From assembly GCF_000284375.1 (NCBI RefSeq), contig NC_017249.1, positions 9,143,385 to 9,207,384 of the forward strand: DNA of 64,000 nucleotides. Reading direction: 5' to 3'. The position numbers were made by a program, and so were the translations under genes. Positions 35,492-44,547 of the stretch are shown here, one piece after another. The notes under the pieces are model-generated. The model had not been told where the DNA came from, searched no databases, and saw only the letters and a program-made list of their open reading frames with translations. Every line of letters begins with the position of its first letter. Positions within the stretch are counted from its first letter, which is position 1. Source of the stretch: Bradyrhizobium japonicum USDA 6 (GTDB taxonomy: Bacteria; Pseudomonadota; Alphaproteobacteria; Rhizobiales; Xanthobacteraceae).

Positions 35492-36730
35492 ATGACGAAC
35501 AAGATGCTAGGCCGATCTGCGCAAGCTCGCGTCGCCACCGGAAGACGTCCGGTGGTCGAGATACCGTCCTCATCACAAGATCAACAAGGAGTTGTTCATG
35601 CTGACAACCCCGGAGGCGCGGGTTTGCGCACCTCATCACGGCCTATCGCGCACGGCCTGCGGCCGCACACCGCGGTCATGAATTTCATCGAGGGCGCGCG
35701 CGCCATTACCGAGAGTGAGCTGCAAGCCAACAACATCACGCAGTATCACGCCACAAATTTTTATCGCGATCAGATCACCAACAGTGGCTACTACGACCAG
35801 CTTAAATACATTGTAGAGCCCACAATTGCTGAGTTCAAGAGTCCCGGAAGTCTTGACACCAGCGGCGAGCATGACAATACCGTCGTGCCCGGGCTTCAGC
35901 ACAAATACGCGCAGACCGGTCTGCTGCTGGTAACGGACCGTTGCGCGTCCTATTGCCGTTACTGCTTTCGCAAACGCATCGTCGGCAAGGACTCCGATGA
36001 GATCGCGCCCGATTTCGCCCGGGTCGCGCAGTATATCGCCGGCCATCCTGAGATGACGAACGTGCTGCTATCTGGAGGCGACCCGTTCGTGCTCAGCACC
36101 GCTAAGCTCGGCAAGATTCTTGATCATCTGCTACCGATCCCGCACTTGGAGTCAATTCGATTCGGCACAAAAATAGTCGCCTTCGCACCCAGGCGGTTTG
36201 AGGATCCCGCACTCCCGGCGTTGTTCCGGCGGATCAGTGAAGCGGGAAAGACCGCAGTGATCGTCGCGCATTTCGACCACATCGGCGAGATCTCGGTCGA
36301 TGCGGAGCGCAACATTCGCGCGCTACGCGCACAGGGCGTGCAGTTTCTGAATCAGTCCGTGCTTCTGGCGAAAGTCAACGACGATCCCGAAATCTTGGCG
36401 GCGACCTTTGCAAAGTGTCACCAAATGGGCGTCCGCCCTTATTATCTTTTTCAAGGCAGGCCGGTGAAAGGCGCATCGCACTTTCAGGTCTCGCTGCGGC
36501 GCGGTATAGAGATCGCGCGCGGCATCAACCGACGTCTCAGCGGTATCCAGAAGACGTTCAAATACATCATGTCCCATTACACGGGGAAGATCGAGGTTCT
36601 CGACCTTGGTGCCGATGGCCGCGTGTATATGCGATATCATCAAAACAAGATTCCCGAAGAACTCGGAAAGGTCTTTTCCCGGCGGCACGTCGAGGGCGCC
36701 TGCTGGTTGGACGATTTGCCCGAAGGCTGA
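35492..36730 (+). CDS. KamA-family radical SAM aminomutase-like enzyme
   Basis: 412 residues from the ATG at 35492 (GGGGAG ~10 bases upstream); a longer open frame starts inside the IS630 element. CASYCRYCFRKR gives the CxxxCxxC iron-sulfur cluster ligands Cys151, Cys155 and Cys158. LLSGGDPFVLS and LNQSVLLAKVNDD are typical of lysine/glutamate 2,3-aminomutases, and HYTGKIEVLDLG near the end probably holds the PLP lysine. The family shifts an alpha-amino group to the beta carbon. The substrate cannot be told from sequence; N-terminal ~45 residues are extra and polar. First gene of a four-gene operon behind a sigma-54 promoter. Confidence 0.9.
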   Translation: MTNKMLGRSAQARVATGRRPVVEIPSSSQDQQGVVHADNPGGAGLRTSSRPIAHGLRPHTAVMNFIEGARAITESELQANNITQYHATNFYRDQITNSGYYDQLKYIVEPTIAEFKSPGSLDTSGEHDNTVVPGLQHKYAQTGLLLVTDRCASYCRYCFRKRIVGKDSDEIAPDFARVAQYIAGHPEMTNVLLSGGDPFVLSTAKLGKILDHLLPIPHLESIRFGTKIVAFAPRRFEDPALPALFRRISEAGKTAVIVAHFDHIGEISVDAERNIRALRAQGVQFLNQSVLLAKVNDDPEILAATFAKCHQMGVRPYYLFQGRPVKGASHFQVSLRRGIEIARGINRRLSGIQKTFKYIMSHYTGKIEVLDLGADGRVYMRYHQNKIPEELGKVFSRRHVEGACWLDDLPEG

Positions 36731-36737
36731 GATCGAA

Positions 36738-38360
36738 ATGCGCGCGATGCTGATGCCCAACTTGGAGCGCGTGGAGCTCGACGGCCCTGCCGCTTCCGTA
36801 GGGCAGCGCCACGAGGCTGTGGTGACGGCTTTCCCGAACGCTACCGAAGCCGGGGTGGAAATCCTGCGCGCCGGCGGAAACGCGATCGACGCCGCTGTGG
36901 CCGCCGCCTGGGCGCTTTGCGTGTGCGAACCCAGTGCATCGGGTCTGGGCGGGCAGACCGTGTTGCTCGTCCGTTTTGCGGATGATCGAATTCGGATCAT
37001 CGACGGACATTCCCGTGCGCCCGCAGCCGCTTCGCTCGACACGATCAAAGCGGGCCAGCAGCGGCGCGGGTATCGCTCCTGCACGATTCCATCGACTCCC
37101 GCGACGCTGGACTGGGCGCACAGGAAATACGGCGTGCTCAGCCGCGAAACTGTGATGGCGCCAGCGATCCGCATTGCGGAAGAAGGCTATCCGATCACGC
37201 CATTGCAGCACCGACAAGCCCGATGGGTGGCCGATGATCTGCGAGCATCGCCGGCCGGTGAGCTGTTTCTCCAAGACGGTCTGCCACCGGAAATCGGCCA
37301 CATGTTTCGACAACCGGAGCTCGCGGGCACGCTTCGCCGGTTGGCCGATTTCGGCACCGAGGACTTCTATCACGGCGGAATTGCCCGGCAGATCGCAGCC
37401 GATATGCGAGCGGCCGGCGGTCTCATCACCGAAGAAGATCTAGCAAGCTGCGGTCCGCCCGCACAGGTGGAGCCGGTTTCGACGTCCTATCGCGGCCATC
37501 GGATTCTCAGCATCCCGCCGCCTAGCGGCGGACTGCAACTCTTGTTTGCACTTAACATCATCGCGCAGATATCAGCGACAAACTCGGAGTCATCCGACGA
37601 TAGCTGGCACGAAGCGATCGCGCTCGCGTCATCCGCCGTCTTTCGCGAGCGGGAGCTCCGCCCGTTGCTGCCCGATGATCTCATTCCGCAATCGCGTCAA
37701 GGGCGGTTGAGCGAAGATTACGCGCGGCAAGTCGCAGATAGCATCCTGGCGCCGCAAAGTACCAAAGAGCTCGCGACCGACAGTGCCGAAGAACCGGGCG
37801 ATACGACCCATCTTTCGGTCTGCGATCGAGATGGCATCATTGTAGTGCTGACACAGTCTATCCAATCGGTGTTCGGCGCCAAGGTGGCACACCGGGATCT
37901 GGGTTTCCTCTACAACAATTATCTGTGCACGTGTCCCCGCCTTTCTCACCCCTATGAGCTCGGACCAGGTTGTCGACCGCGCTCGAACATGGCCCCAACG
38001 CTGGTGTTACAGGGCGCCACCGGCCGCCCGCTCCTGGCACTGGGCGCCGCCGGCAGTCGACGGATCATTTCGGCAATTCTCCATGTCCTAAGTGGAGTCA
38101 TCGACTTGGGCTTGGATATCACGGACGCTGTGGCGGCGCCTCGCGTACATGGACTGGTCGGTCGCAAAGTCTGGATCGAGCGGCCGGCAGCCAGCAATGC
38201 CCTGTTGGCAAGATTGCGCGCCCGTAACCGCATCCCAATCGTCAAATCACGACTCAATTTTGCGATGGGTTCGGTCAACGCGCTCCAACTCATGACTGAC
38301 GGAAGCGCGAAAGGCGCTGCCGATCCCCGGCGTGATGGCCTGGTGGAGGTGCTCTCTTGA
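36738..38360 (+). CDS. Gamma-glutamyltransferase-family protein
   Basis: 540 residues, starting seven bases after kamA stops. Conserved text: GGNAIDAAVAAAWALCVCEP, the self-cleavage/nucleophile site GDTTHLSVCDRDG (Thr356), LTQSIQSVFGAKVAHRDLGF, RSNMAPTLVL and AAGSRRIISAILHVLSGVID. The family is an Ntn hydrolase that cuts itself before Thr and then transfers or hydrolyses gamma-glutamyl groups. No signal peptide is visible, so it is likely cytoplasmic, unlike the periplasmic Ggt. In context it may trim, or transfer a gamma-glutamyl group to, the product of the KamA-like enzyme. Confidence 0.88.
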   Translation: MRAMLMPNLERVELDGPAASVGQRHEAVVTAFPNATEAGVEILRAGGNAIDAAVAAAWALCVCEPSASGLGGQTVLLVRFADDRIRIIDGHSRAPAAASLDTIKAGQQRRGYRSCTIPSTPATLDWAHRKYGVLSRETVMAPAIRIAEEGYPITPLQHRQARWVADDLRASPAGELFLQDGLPPEIGHMFRQPELAGTLRRLADFGTEDFYHGGIARQIAADMRAAGGLITEEDLASCGPPAQVEPVSTSYRGHRILSIPPPSGGLQLLFALNIIAQISATNSESSDDSWHEAIALASSAVFRERELRPLLPDDLIPQSRQGRLSEDYARQVADSILAPQSTKELATDSAEEPGDTTHLSVCDRDGIIVVLTQSIQSVFGAKVAHRDLGFLYNNYLCTCPRLSHPYELGPGCRPRSNMAPTLVLQGATGRPLLALGAAGSRRIISAILHVLSGVIDLGLDITDAVAAPRVHGLVGRKVWIERPAASNALLARLRARNRIPIVKSRLNFAMGSVNALQLMTDGSAKGAADPRRDGLVEVLS

Positions 38361-39220
38361 GTGAAACGTGCAGAAATAAGAATGCCTCGGCGGACGCCGC
38401 GCCAAAGACCGATTGGTTGCTCGTGGGCCTCTTTGTCCTGCCGCTCGGCGTAGCGCTCGCCAAACTGCCGATGCTATCGACTTCGTCCATCAGTGCGAGT
38501 TTTGTTTCGCTCACAGAGTTACCGGCCCAGTTCCACAAGTCAGCCGAGAGCGTGGTGTTCGTCTCCTTGGGAGCTGTCTTCGTCGTACTCTTTCGCCTCA
38601 CTCTTGGCGTCAGGGTGCTGGGGCTTCTTCGGCCGATCTTGTTGGCGATGGCTTTCGATACCGTCAGCATCCCGATCAGCCTTGCCTTCCTGCTGTTCGT
38701 ACTCCTCGTCGTTGTCGCCTTGCGGCCGCTGCTCAAGACAGACCACAGTTACGCGCGAGTGGCTGTGCTGTTGAGCTTGGCGGCAGCGCTGCTGTTTGCG
38801 CCTTTGACCGCGGGGGAATGGTGGCATATCGCCTGGCTTCGTGAGATTGCGTTCTTTCCGGTTATCGCCTTGTGTTTGACCTGCGAAAGCTTCGCAAAAG
38901 TGCTCGACCAAAATGGAGTCCGTGAAGCGATCTGGCGCGCCTTCACGACGGTGTTGGCCGCCCTCATCATCGTGGCTCTATCGAGTTTGCCAGGCACGTT
39001 GGAACTCTTCCTGCGATTCCCGGAACTGCTGTTGGTGCAGGCCGGGTGCATTTTGCTAATCAACAAGTATCTCGATTTCCGCTTGTTGGAAGGAGTGAAC
39101 CCGCTCGTCGCCTGGCCTTGGGGCGCGGGCACTCCAGGCGAGCCGTCCCTCTCGATCTGCCAAATCCAGGCGAATGAACGTGAAAGCCGGCAACATACAG
39201 GGAGCAGCTCATGCGGGTAG
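38357..39220 (+). CDS. Multi-pass (about 7 TM) inner-membrane protein
   Basis: 287 residues. The start is a TTG at 38357, supported by GGAGGTG eight bases upstream and a TTGA overlap with the stop of the preceding gene. About seven hydrophobic helices are visible (LLVGLFVLPLGVALAKLPML; LLAMAFDTVSIPISLAFLLF; VLAALIIVALSSLPGTLELF; others). The arrangement recalls the seven-helix region that elsewhere goes with inactive-transglutaminase and ATP-grasp partners (UUP1-like), but that is only a resemblance. It may be the transporter or membrane anchor for the operon's product. Confidence 0.7.
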   Translation: MSETCRNKNASADAAPKTDWLLVGLFVLPLGVALAKLPMLSTSSISASFVSLTELPAQFHKSAESVVFVSLGAVFVVLFRLTLGVRVLGLLRPILLAMAFDTVSIPISLAFLLFVLLVVVALRPLLKTDHSYARVAVLLSLAAALLFAPLTAGEWWHIAWLREIAFFPVIALCLTCESFAKVLDQNGVREAIWRAFTTVLAALIIVALSSLPGTLELFLRFPELLLVQAGCILLINKYLDFRLLEGVNPLVAWPWGAGTPGEPSLSICQIQANERESRQHTGSSSCG

Positions 39221-40257
39221 CCGTCGTGTGGAACGATGATCATAGGGGCGTGATCAACCACTTCGGTCAACCTTGCCCGGAGAAATACGGCCGCAAGACG
39301 GTCGAAAGCGTGGTGGCGGCACTGCAAGAGGGTAACCACGACACGCTGCTGTGCGAAGGTGATAAAGGACTGCTCGCGACGCTTGAGCGGTTCATGCCAC
39401 CCGATTCGCAAGCCCGCCCTTCAGGGATCGTTTTCAACATGGCGTACGGAATTCAGGGCGAGTGCCGCTACACGCACGTTCCGGCCATGCTCGAGATGGC
39501 TGGCGTTCCGTACACCGGCTCCAGCCCGCTCGGGCACGCACTGGCGCTCGACAAGGCCATTACCAAACAGCTCATCCGCGATTGCGGCGTGCCGACGCCG
39601 AACTTTCGTGTGATGCGTAGGGGCACCGAGAGTACCGGCGATCTGTGCTTCCCGTTGGTAGTAAAGCCGCGTCATGAATCCACGAGCTTCGGATTGCAGC
39701 TCGTATATGAGCCCGCCCAGTTGAGACAGGCCGTAGAAGTGATCGTCACGCAATATGCGCAGGATGCACTCGTAGAAGAATACATCGAAGGGCGGGAGAT
39801 CTGCGTTGCCCTGCTGGGAAACGGAGAGCTTGAGGCGTTGCCTCTGGTGGAGCAGGACTTCGGCGAGCGCGAGACGCGTCTTATCACTTGGGAAGACAAG
39901 ATGCACATGGCGGTCGTGGAGCCCCAGAAGATTTGCCCGGCGCAGGTCGGGAGCAATCTCGCGACAATACTGCGGGATATTTCGGTTGCGACCTTCCGCG
40001 CCTGCCGCTGCCGGGATTACGCCCGCGTCGACATCCGGATCGACCGCTCCGGGCACCCCTTTGTCCTGGAGATCAACTCGATGGCCGCACTCGGTATCGG
40101 CGCGTCTTATGTCCTGGCCGCGAAAGCCGCCGGGTACACCTTCTCGAGTTTGGTCAACGGTATCCTCGACGTCGCCCACGCGCGGTATTTCGGAACTGGC
40201 ATTTCCCAGGCCGAACAACCGTCAAATCGCGAGCGGATTTATTATGCCGCTGGGTAG
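39211..40257 (+). CDS. D-Ala-D-Ala-ligase-like ATP-grasp enzyme
   Basis: 348 residues; ATG overlaps the preceding stop by ten bases, with GGAGCAGCTC as ribosome site. N-terminal domain NMAYGIQGECRYTHVPAMLE and GVPYTGSSPLGHALALDKAI, then ATP-grasp FPLVVKPRHESTSFGLQLVY, LVEEYIEGREICVALLGNG and a metal-binding end YARVDIRIDRSGHPFVLEIN, as in Ddl-type ligases. It should activate one carboxyl as acyl phosphate and join it to an amine. As Ddl for cell wall is encoded elsewhere, a special substrate is likely, perhaps the beta-amino acid made by the first gene. Confidence 0.88.
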   Translation: MRVAVVWNDDHRGVINHFGQPCPEKYGRKTVESVVAALQEGNHDTLLCEGDKGLLATLERFMPPDSQARPSGIVFNMAYGIQGECRYTHVPAMLEMAGVPYTGSSPLGHALALDKAITKQLIRDCGVPTPNFRVMRRGTESTGDLCFPLVVKPRHESTSFGLQLVYEPAQLRQAVEVIVTQYAQDALVEEYIEGREICVALLGNGELEALPLVEQDFGERETRLITWEDKMHMAVVEPQKICPAQVGSNLATILRDISVATFRACRCRDYARVDIRIDRSGHPFVLEINSMAALGIGASYVLAAKAAGYTFSSLVNGILDVAHARYFGTGISQAEQPSNRERIYYAAG

Positions 40258-40766
40258 TGTGTTGAGAGCTGTCACTTTTTGTCGATCGTATGGTTCGGCG
40301 GAGCAACAATAGCGATGTTTGCACAGGCAAATGGAGGGCGGTTTTCCTGCCGGACTCGAAACTGATGATGCAGACGATCGCTGAAGCTGTGCGCTCGGGT
40401 TGTTGGTGCCGGCACTTCCGGAGGGATGGGCGGAAACGGCTTGCGTGCGCGAAAGGACCTGGCGGGAAATGCGGCGACATATGCAGACCGCGATAACGAC
40501 CGGTACCGACTGCCTCGTTATCTTAGCTTTACAGTTGGTGCGCCGGGAGACTGGCAAGGTGCATGGCTCGGATGTTTCAGGAGTCGTCATCTTTCGCAAG
40601 ACGCTGCGACGAGATCAGCTCCTCAAATTCTTCGCTAGCCGCCCGTGAAGAATTCGGAAGCGATTGATACGTCGCGATGATTTAACCTGAGCAAGTATTC
40701 GATTTTGCAAGAAAGCCGGGGGAGGGTCGGTTTCTTGCGTTTTGGGATACCGGATTTTGGTGGATC
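40258..40766. other. Relic stretch: intron 5' scrap and IS110 fragment
   Basis: GTGCGCCGGGAGACTGGCAA at about 40540 is nearly identical to the 5' end of the group II intron at 50786. It runs straight into an IS110-type N-terminal piece (VHGSDVSGVVIFRKTLRRDQ then LLKFFASRP) up to 40638. Near 40707-40738 GCAAGAAA and TTTCTTGC form a hairpin. No intact gene. Confidence 0.55.
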
Positions 40767-40808
40767 GTGATTCCTTTGACGGCAAGATTCGCTGTTGGAG
40801 AACGGGCC

Positions 40809-41084
40809 GTGAGTCAGCCGCGCGACGATCGCCAGGACGACCTATTTCGGGCTTCTCTGGATGCGATCATCAACCTTCGTCATCCGCTGGTGCGGCTTGC
40901 GGCGGAGATTGATTGGGATTTTCTGGCGAAGCGCTTCAGCTCGGTGTGTCGCACCGGGCCGGGCCAGCCGCCGCTGCCAACGAGGCTCGTGGCCGGGCTG
41001 TTCATCCTCAAACATATGCACAATCTGTCTGACGAAGCGCTGTGCGGGCGGTGCTTGGAATGGATGCCGTCGGCCCAGATGTAG
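40809..41084 (+). pseudogene. IS5-family transposase, N-terminal fragment
   Basis: From a GTG at 40809: SQPRDDRQDDLFRASLDAII, LVRLAAEIDWDFLAKRFSSV, LVAGLFILKHMHNLSDEALC. This is the N-terminal domain of IS5-type transposases. It is cut at about 41060, where it meets the IS256 fragment from the other direction. Confidence 0.78.
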
Positions 41085-41597
41085 ATGTAGCGCTTCGCCG
41101 ACAGATCGCGCTTCTGCCACGCGGCGTGCTCGTCAATCCGACGTCCTGCAGCCGGCCGATCGCGGATGCCGACAACCCGCCAGCATCGTTGCCGAGCAGC
41201 GCCGGCAGCGCCTCGGAGAAGTCGCCGGTCGAGATCCCTTTCAGGTAAAGGATCGGCAGCAGTGTCTCGATCGACTTGGAGTGGCGCATGTTGGCCGCAG
41301 CATCGACGGAGAGAACCGGCGCCCAGGTAGCGGCCGCCTCGCGAGCGCGTACACGCGGCCGGCGGACGGCGACCGGACCGATGCCGGCCATCACCTCGCG
41401 CTCCGGCAGGTGACCGTGGCGCGCGATGCGCTGGTGGCCGTCCGCGGTCTTCAAATCGGCATGCTGGCCGAGAAAGTCTGCGACTTTGGCCTCGACCGCC
41501 TTGGCGAGAAGGCACGTGCCCCGTTGCGCAAGACTTCTGTGAGTTGATCGTCAACGATTCCTGGCTGAATCGGCTGGATGACGTTATCGTTGGACAC
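41075..41597 (-). pseudogene. IS256-family (mutator-type) transposase, N-terminal fragment
   Basis: A GTG at 41597 begins SNDNVIQPIQPGIVDDQLTE; then HQRIARHGHLPEREVMAGIG, AAANMRHSKSIETLLPILYL and GISTGDFSEALPALLGNDAG follow with at least two frame breaks, and it stops in KRYIYIWADGIH, the first catalytic region. The rest of the transposase is missing. Confidence 0.82.
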
Positions 41598-41738
41598 GGC
41601 ATATCGCTCCTTCGGTGGAGAAGTGGAGGCGTCAAGCCCCCCACGGGGTGCCGCCTTTGCGATTCCGCCGTCACCAACTTTCAGCGATAGCTCTCTTGCG
41701 CTTCCCGCGCACCGGCCGGTTCAATTCCAGAGGTGGCG

Positions 41739-42068
41739 CTACCTCACACCGATCTCATCCACCGCGTCCGTCAGCGTCCTCAGAAACGATTGGTGCCAAT
41801 CATTTTCATCAGACAGCAGCCAAGCCGGTAGGCTGGCTACGTAGCGGCTCAGGGCGATTACGCCCGCAAGCGTAGTAGGCTTGGAGTGGATGAGCACGTC
41901 TGCATACTCCTCGAGAGCCAACCCTCTTTCCTCGCTGATCGCGTCGGCGGCATCAAACTCGGGACCTGCGACAAGTTTCGAGGATACCGATGCCGCGGCG
42001 GCGTGCTGCGCGGAAAGCTCGCGGTGACGCTCAATCACATCAAAAATCGTATCTAATTCAGTCGCCAT
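41739..42068 (-). CDS. Hypothetical alpha-helical protein
   Basis: 109 residues from MATELDTIFDVIERHRELSA; VAGPEFDAADAISEERGLAL and TLAGVIALSRYVASLPAWLL follow. I have seen this short helical pattern in other Bradyrhizobium accessory regions without known function. Complete frame; the Y4 element begins 36 bases upstream on the other strand. Confidence 0.6.
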   Translation of the reverse strand: MATELDTIFDVIERHRELSAQHAAAASVSSKLVAGPEFDAADAISEERGLALEEYADVLIHSKPTTLAGVIALSRYVASLPAWLLSDENDWHQSFLRTLTDAVDEIGVR

Positions 42069-42103
42069 GGCGCATTTGCCCCAGGCCACATCAGATCGGC
42101 ACC

Positions 42104-42364
42104 AACCAATCTTGGTAGGTGCTTCCAGTCGTTCTCAGCGATACTGTCTGGTAGCGCCCTTGGAATTGAGCCTCTCGGGGAGGTGGTCGGTCTCGCTAAT
42201 CCAAGGGCGAAGGCTGGCCACCGAAGTTTGCAGCGCGTGGTGGGGACAGCGCTTCCGGAGCCGTGAGCGCCGAGTCACCGCCGCCAACTTCACTGGCAGC
42301 GTGGGCGCGGCAGGAACAGCGGCGGGTTTTCACTCTCCACGGCGTCGAGTCATGTCCGCGTGCC
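42104..42364 (+). repeat. Y4-X3a-X3b structured non-coding element
   Basis: Y4: CCAATCTTGGTAGGTGCTTC...TCTCAGCGATAC with a final GGCTGGCCACC. X3a (42223-42291): GGGGACAGCGC and GCGCCGAGTCACC between GAAGTTTG and CCAACTTC arms. X3b (42295-42364): AGGAACAGCGG and GGCGTCGAGTCATG. It ends 36 bases before the ATG of the SinR/Cas2-like gene. Confidence 0.62.
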
Positions 42365-42400
42365 TCCAAGTCCGCGTGTGCGCCGCAGAGTGGAGCAACC

Positions 42401-42670
42401 ATGATGCCCACATTTATTGCCTCGTACGATCTAAAAGAGGCTAGGCCAGACCCGCACGAACACTTTCTTACAAATGCGATCGAGTACGGCTGGTTTCCCT
42501 GGATTCTGGACCATGACGACACTCTATTTACTCTTCCGAACACCACCTTGGAGGGTTCGTTTGTCGACCAAACGCAAGCGGTCGCAGCACTCAACGCAGC
42601 AAGGATAGAGACGGAAAAAGAGCTTGGGATCACGGTCATGATGGAAAAATGGATCGTTTCCCTCGGATGC
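42401..42670 (+). pseudogene. SinR/Cas2-like small protein, C-terminus cut by IS3b
   Basis: It starts MMPTFIASYDLKEARPDPHE and has YGWFPWILDHDDTLFTLPNT, the opening of SinR-type ferredoxin-fold proteins related to Cas2/VapD (first-strand Asp in SYDL). At MMEKWIVS it runs into the end of the IS3b element. A diverged piece with a native-looking ending (IMEKWIVSQSVINPAFDSNE) lies at 63751. No CRISPR array is present, so any link to CRISPR is unlikely. Confidence 0.55.
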
Positions 42671-42679
42671 GTTTTCGTT

Positions 42680-43271
42680 CTGCGAGGATCGCCTCGGCCC
42701 TGCCGAAGTAGGCATCGGCTGCTGTGAGGTTGTCGATGCTCTCATGATAACGGACGTGATTGTAGTGTTCGACGAAGGCCCGTACCTGACGTTCGAGATC
42801 ACCGGGCAGGTAGTAGTTGTCGAGCAGGATGCGGTTCTTCAGCGTCTGATGCCAGCGCTCGATCTTTCCGCTCGATCTTTCCCTGGGTCATGGTACGGAG
42901 CGCCGCGCACATGCTGCATGCCCTTCTGGTCGAGCCACTTGGCCAGATCGTCCGCCACGTAACTCGAACCATTGTCGCTGAGAAGCCTTGGCCGGTGCGC
43001 GACGGCGATGTGGTCAAGGCCGGATACAGCGAGTGCCTGGTCGAGGGTGGCTGTGACGTCGGAAGCGCACATGGTGGGACCAAGCCTCCAGGCCACGATG
43101 TAGCGCGAGAAGTCGTCAAGCACGGTCGAGAGATAGTACCACCCCCATCCGGTGATCTTGAGGTAGGTGAAGTCGGTCTGCCAGAGCTGACTGACGGCCG
43201 TCGTCTTGTCCTTGAACTCGTTCGCGGCCTTGATCACCACATAGGCCGGGCTGGTGATGAGGTCATGCGCC
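42680..43271 (-). pseudogene. IS3b OrfB, C-terminal part
   Basis: Reads SPAYVVIKAANEFKDKTTAV, WQTDFTYLKITGWGWYYLST, LLSDNGSSYVADDLAKWLDQ and, after a small deletion, DNYYLPGDLERQVRAFVEHY. Catalytic D and D present; the N-terminal part is at 47238-47566. Separated by insertion of IS3 copy C. Confidence 0.82.
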
Positions 43272-43417
43272 AGAGCTGGCCCCGGTTGTTTGGACAGCGC
43301 CCCGCTGGATTTAAGTGGATTCCTGCCGGGTTATGCTGAACGCGAGGCTTTACGGTTTTGTCGTTGCGTCGGGAGGGCGTAGCCCGACCAGAGCGACGAC
43401 AAAACCGTCGGCGACGG

Positions 43418-43670
43418 TCATGCGGCCATCACCATAGCTTGCGTGCCGAAGTAAGCCTCGTCGGGCGTGCGCCCGTCAAGGCTCGAGTGAGGGCGTCCCT
43501 GATTGTAGAAGGCCAGATACTTGGCAATTGACGCTAGCGCCTCGGACACGCTGTCGTAGGCGCGGAGATAAACTTCTTCGTATTTGACCGTGCGCCAGAG
43601 CCGCTCGACAAACACGTTGTCGCGCCAGGCGCCCTTGCCGTCCATGCTGATGGCGATCTTCGCGTCCAGC
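43418..43670 (-). pseudogene. IS3 copy C OrfB, C-terminal fragment
   Basis: Reads MDGKGAWRDNVFVERLWRTV, keeping the final catalytic Glu, to the normal stop. The upstream part is beyond the inserted IS21 element. Confidence 0.88.
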
Positions 43671-43767
43671 TGCGGATTTCACGGATCGTGAGCATCGATT
43701 TCGCGCGATCGTGAGCACTGAATTCAGACGATCGTGAGCAGCCCGCTACGGCCGATGGGAGATAGAG

Positions 43768-44529
43768 TCAGTGTTCTGGTTGGCCGTCAAGGGTGATGGT
43801 TTTGGCGCTGCGTTTTCGCATGCTTTCTCCGGTGAGCTGGAGGCGGTGGGCGTTGTGGACGAGGCGATCGAGAATGGCGTCGGCGACCGTGGGGTCCCCA
43901 ATGGCTCCATGCCAGGTGTCCACGGGGAGCTGACTTGTGACGATGGTGGATGCGCGGCCATGTCGGTCCTCGAGGATTTCGAGCAGATCGCGGCGTTCCG
44001 CGGCGGTGAGCACCGATAGTCCCCAATCATCCAAAATCAGAAGCTGAGCGCGGCCGAGGCTTTTGAGGAGCCGGGCGTAACGTCCGTCTCCGCGCGCGAG
44101 CGCGAGCGCCTCGAACAGCCTTGGAACGCGATGATAGAGGACTGATCGGTTGTCGCGGCAGGCCTTGTGGCCGAGCGCGCAGGCTAACCAACTTTTGCCC
44201 AGGCCGGTTGCCCCGGTGACGAGCAAATTCTCGTGGCGATCGATCCAGCGACCTTCGACGAGTTTGGCGAAAACGGCGCGGTCGATGCCCCGCGGGGTGC
44301 GCAGATCGACGTCCTCGACGCAAGCAGTCTGGCGCAGTGCGGCGATCTTGAGGCGCGTGGTGAGCCGCCTGGTGTCGCGTTCGGCGGCTTCGCGGTCGAC
44401 CAACAGGCCGATGCGATCTTCGAACGGCAGGGCTTCGAGATCGGGCGATCGGCGCTGCTCCTCGAAGGCCTTGGCCATTCCGGTCAGGCCAAGCTCGATC
44501 AGCCGTTCGTGGGTTGGGTGGTTAAGCAT
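43768..44529 (-). CDS. istB: IS21-family helper ATPase IstB
   Basis: 253 residues. Walker A GATGLGKS, Walker B LLILDDWGLS, then IVTSQLPVDTWHGAIGDPTV and LDRLVHNAHRLQL, all typical. It lies 18 bases after istA. Sequence is distinct from the istB at 4168, so this is a different IS21 subgroup. Intact. Confidence 0.93.
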   Translation of the reverse strand: MLNHPTHERLIELGLTGMAKAFEEQRRSPDLEALPFEDRIGLLVDREAAERDTRRLTTRLKIAALRQTACVEDVDLRTPRGIDRAVFAKLVEGRWIDRHENLLVTGATGLGKSWLACALGHKACRDNRSVLYHRVPRLFEALALARGDGRYARLLKSLGRAQLLILDDWGLSVLTAAERRDLLEILEDRHGRASTIVTSQLPVDTWHGAIGDPTVADAILDRLVHNAHRLQLTGESMRKRSAKTITLDGQPEH

Positions 44530-44547
44530 GCCGGGTCTCTCCTTGCT

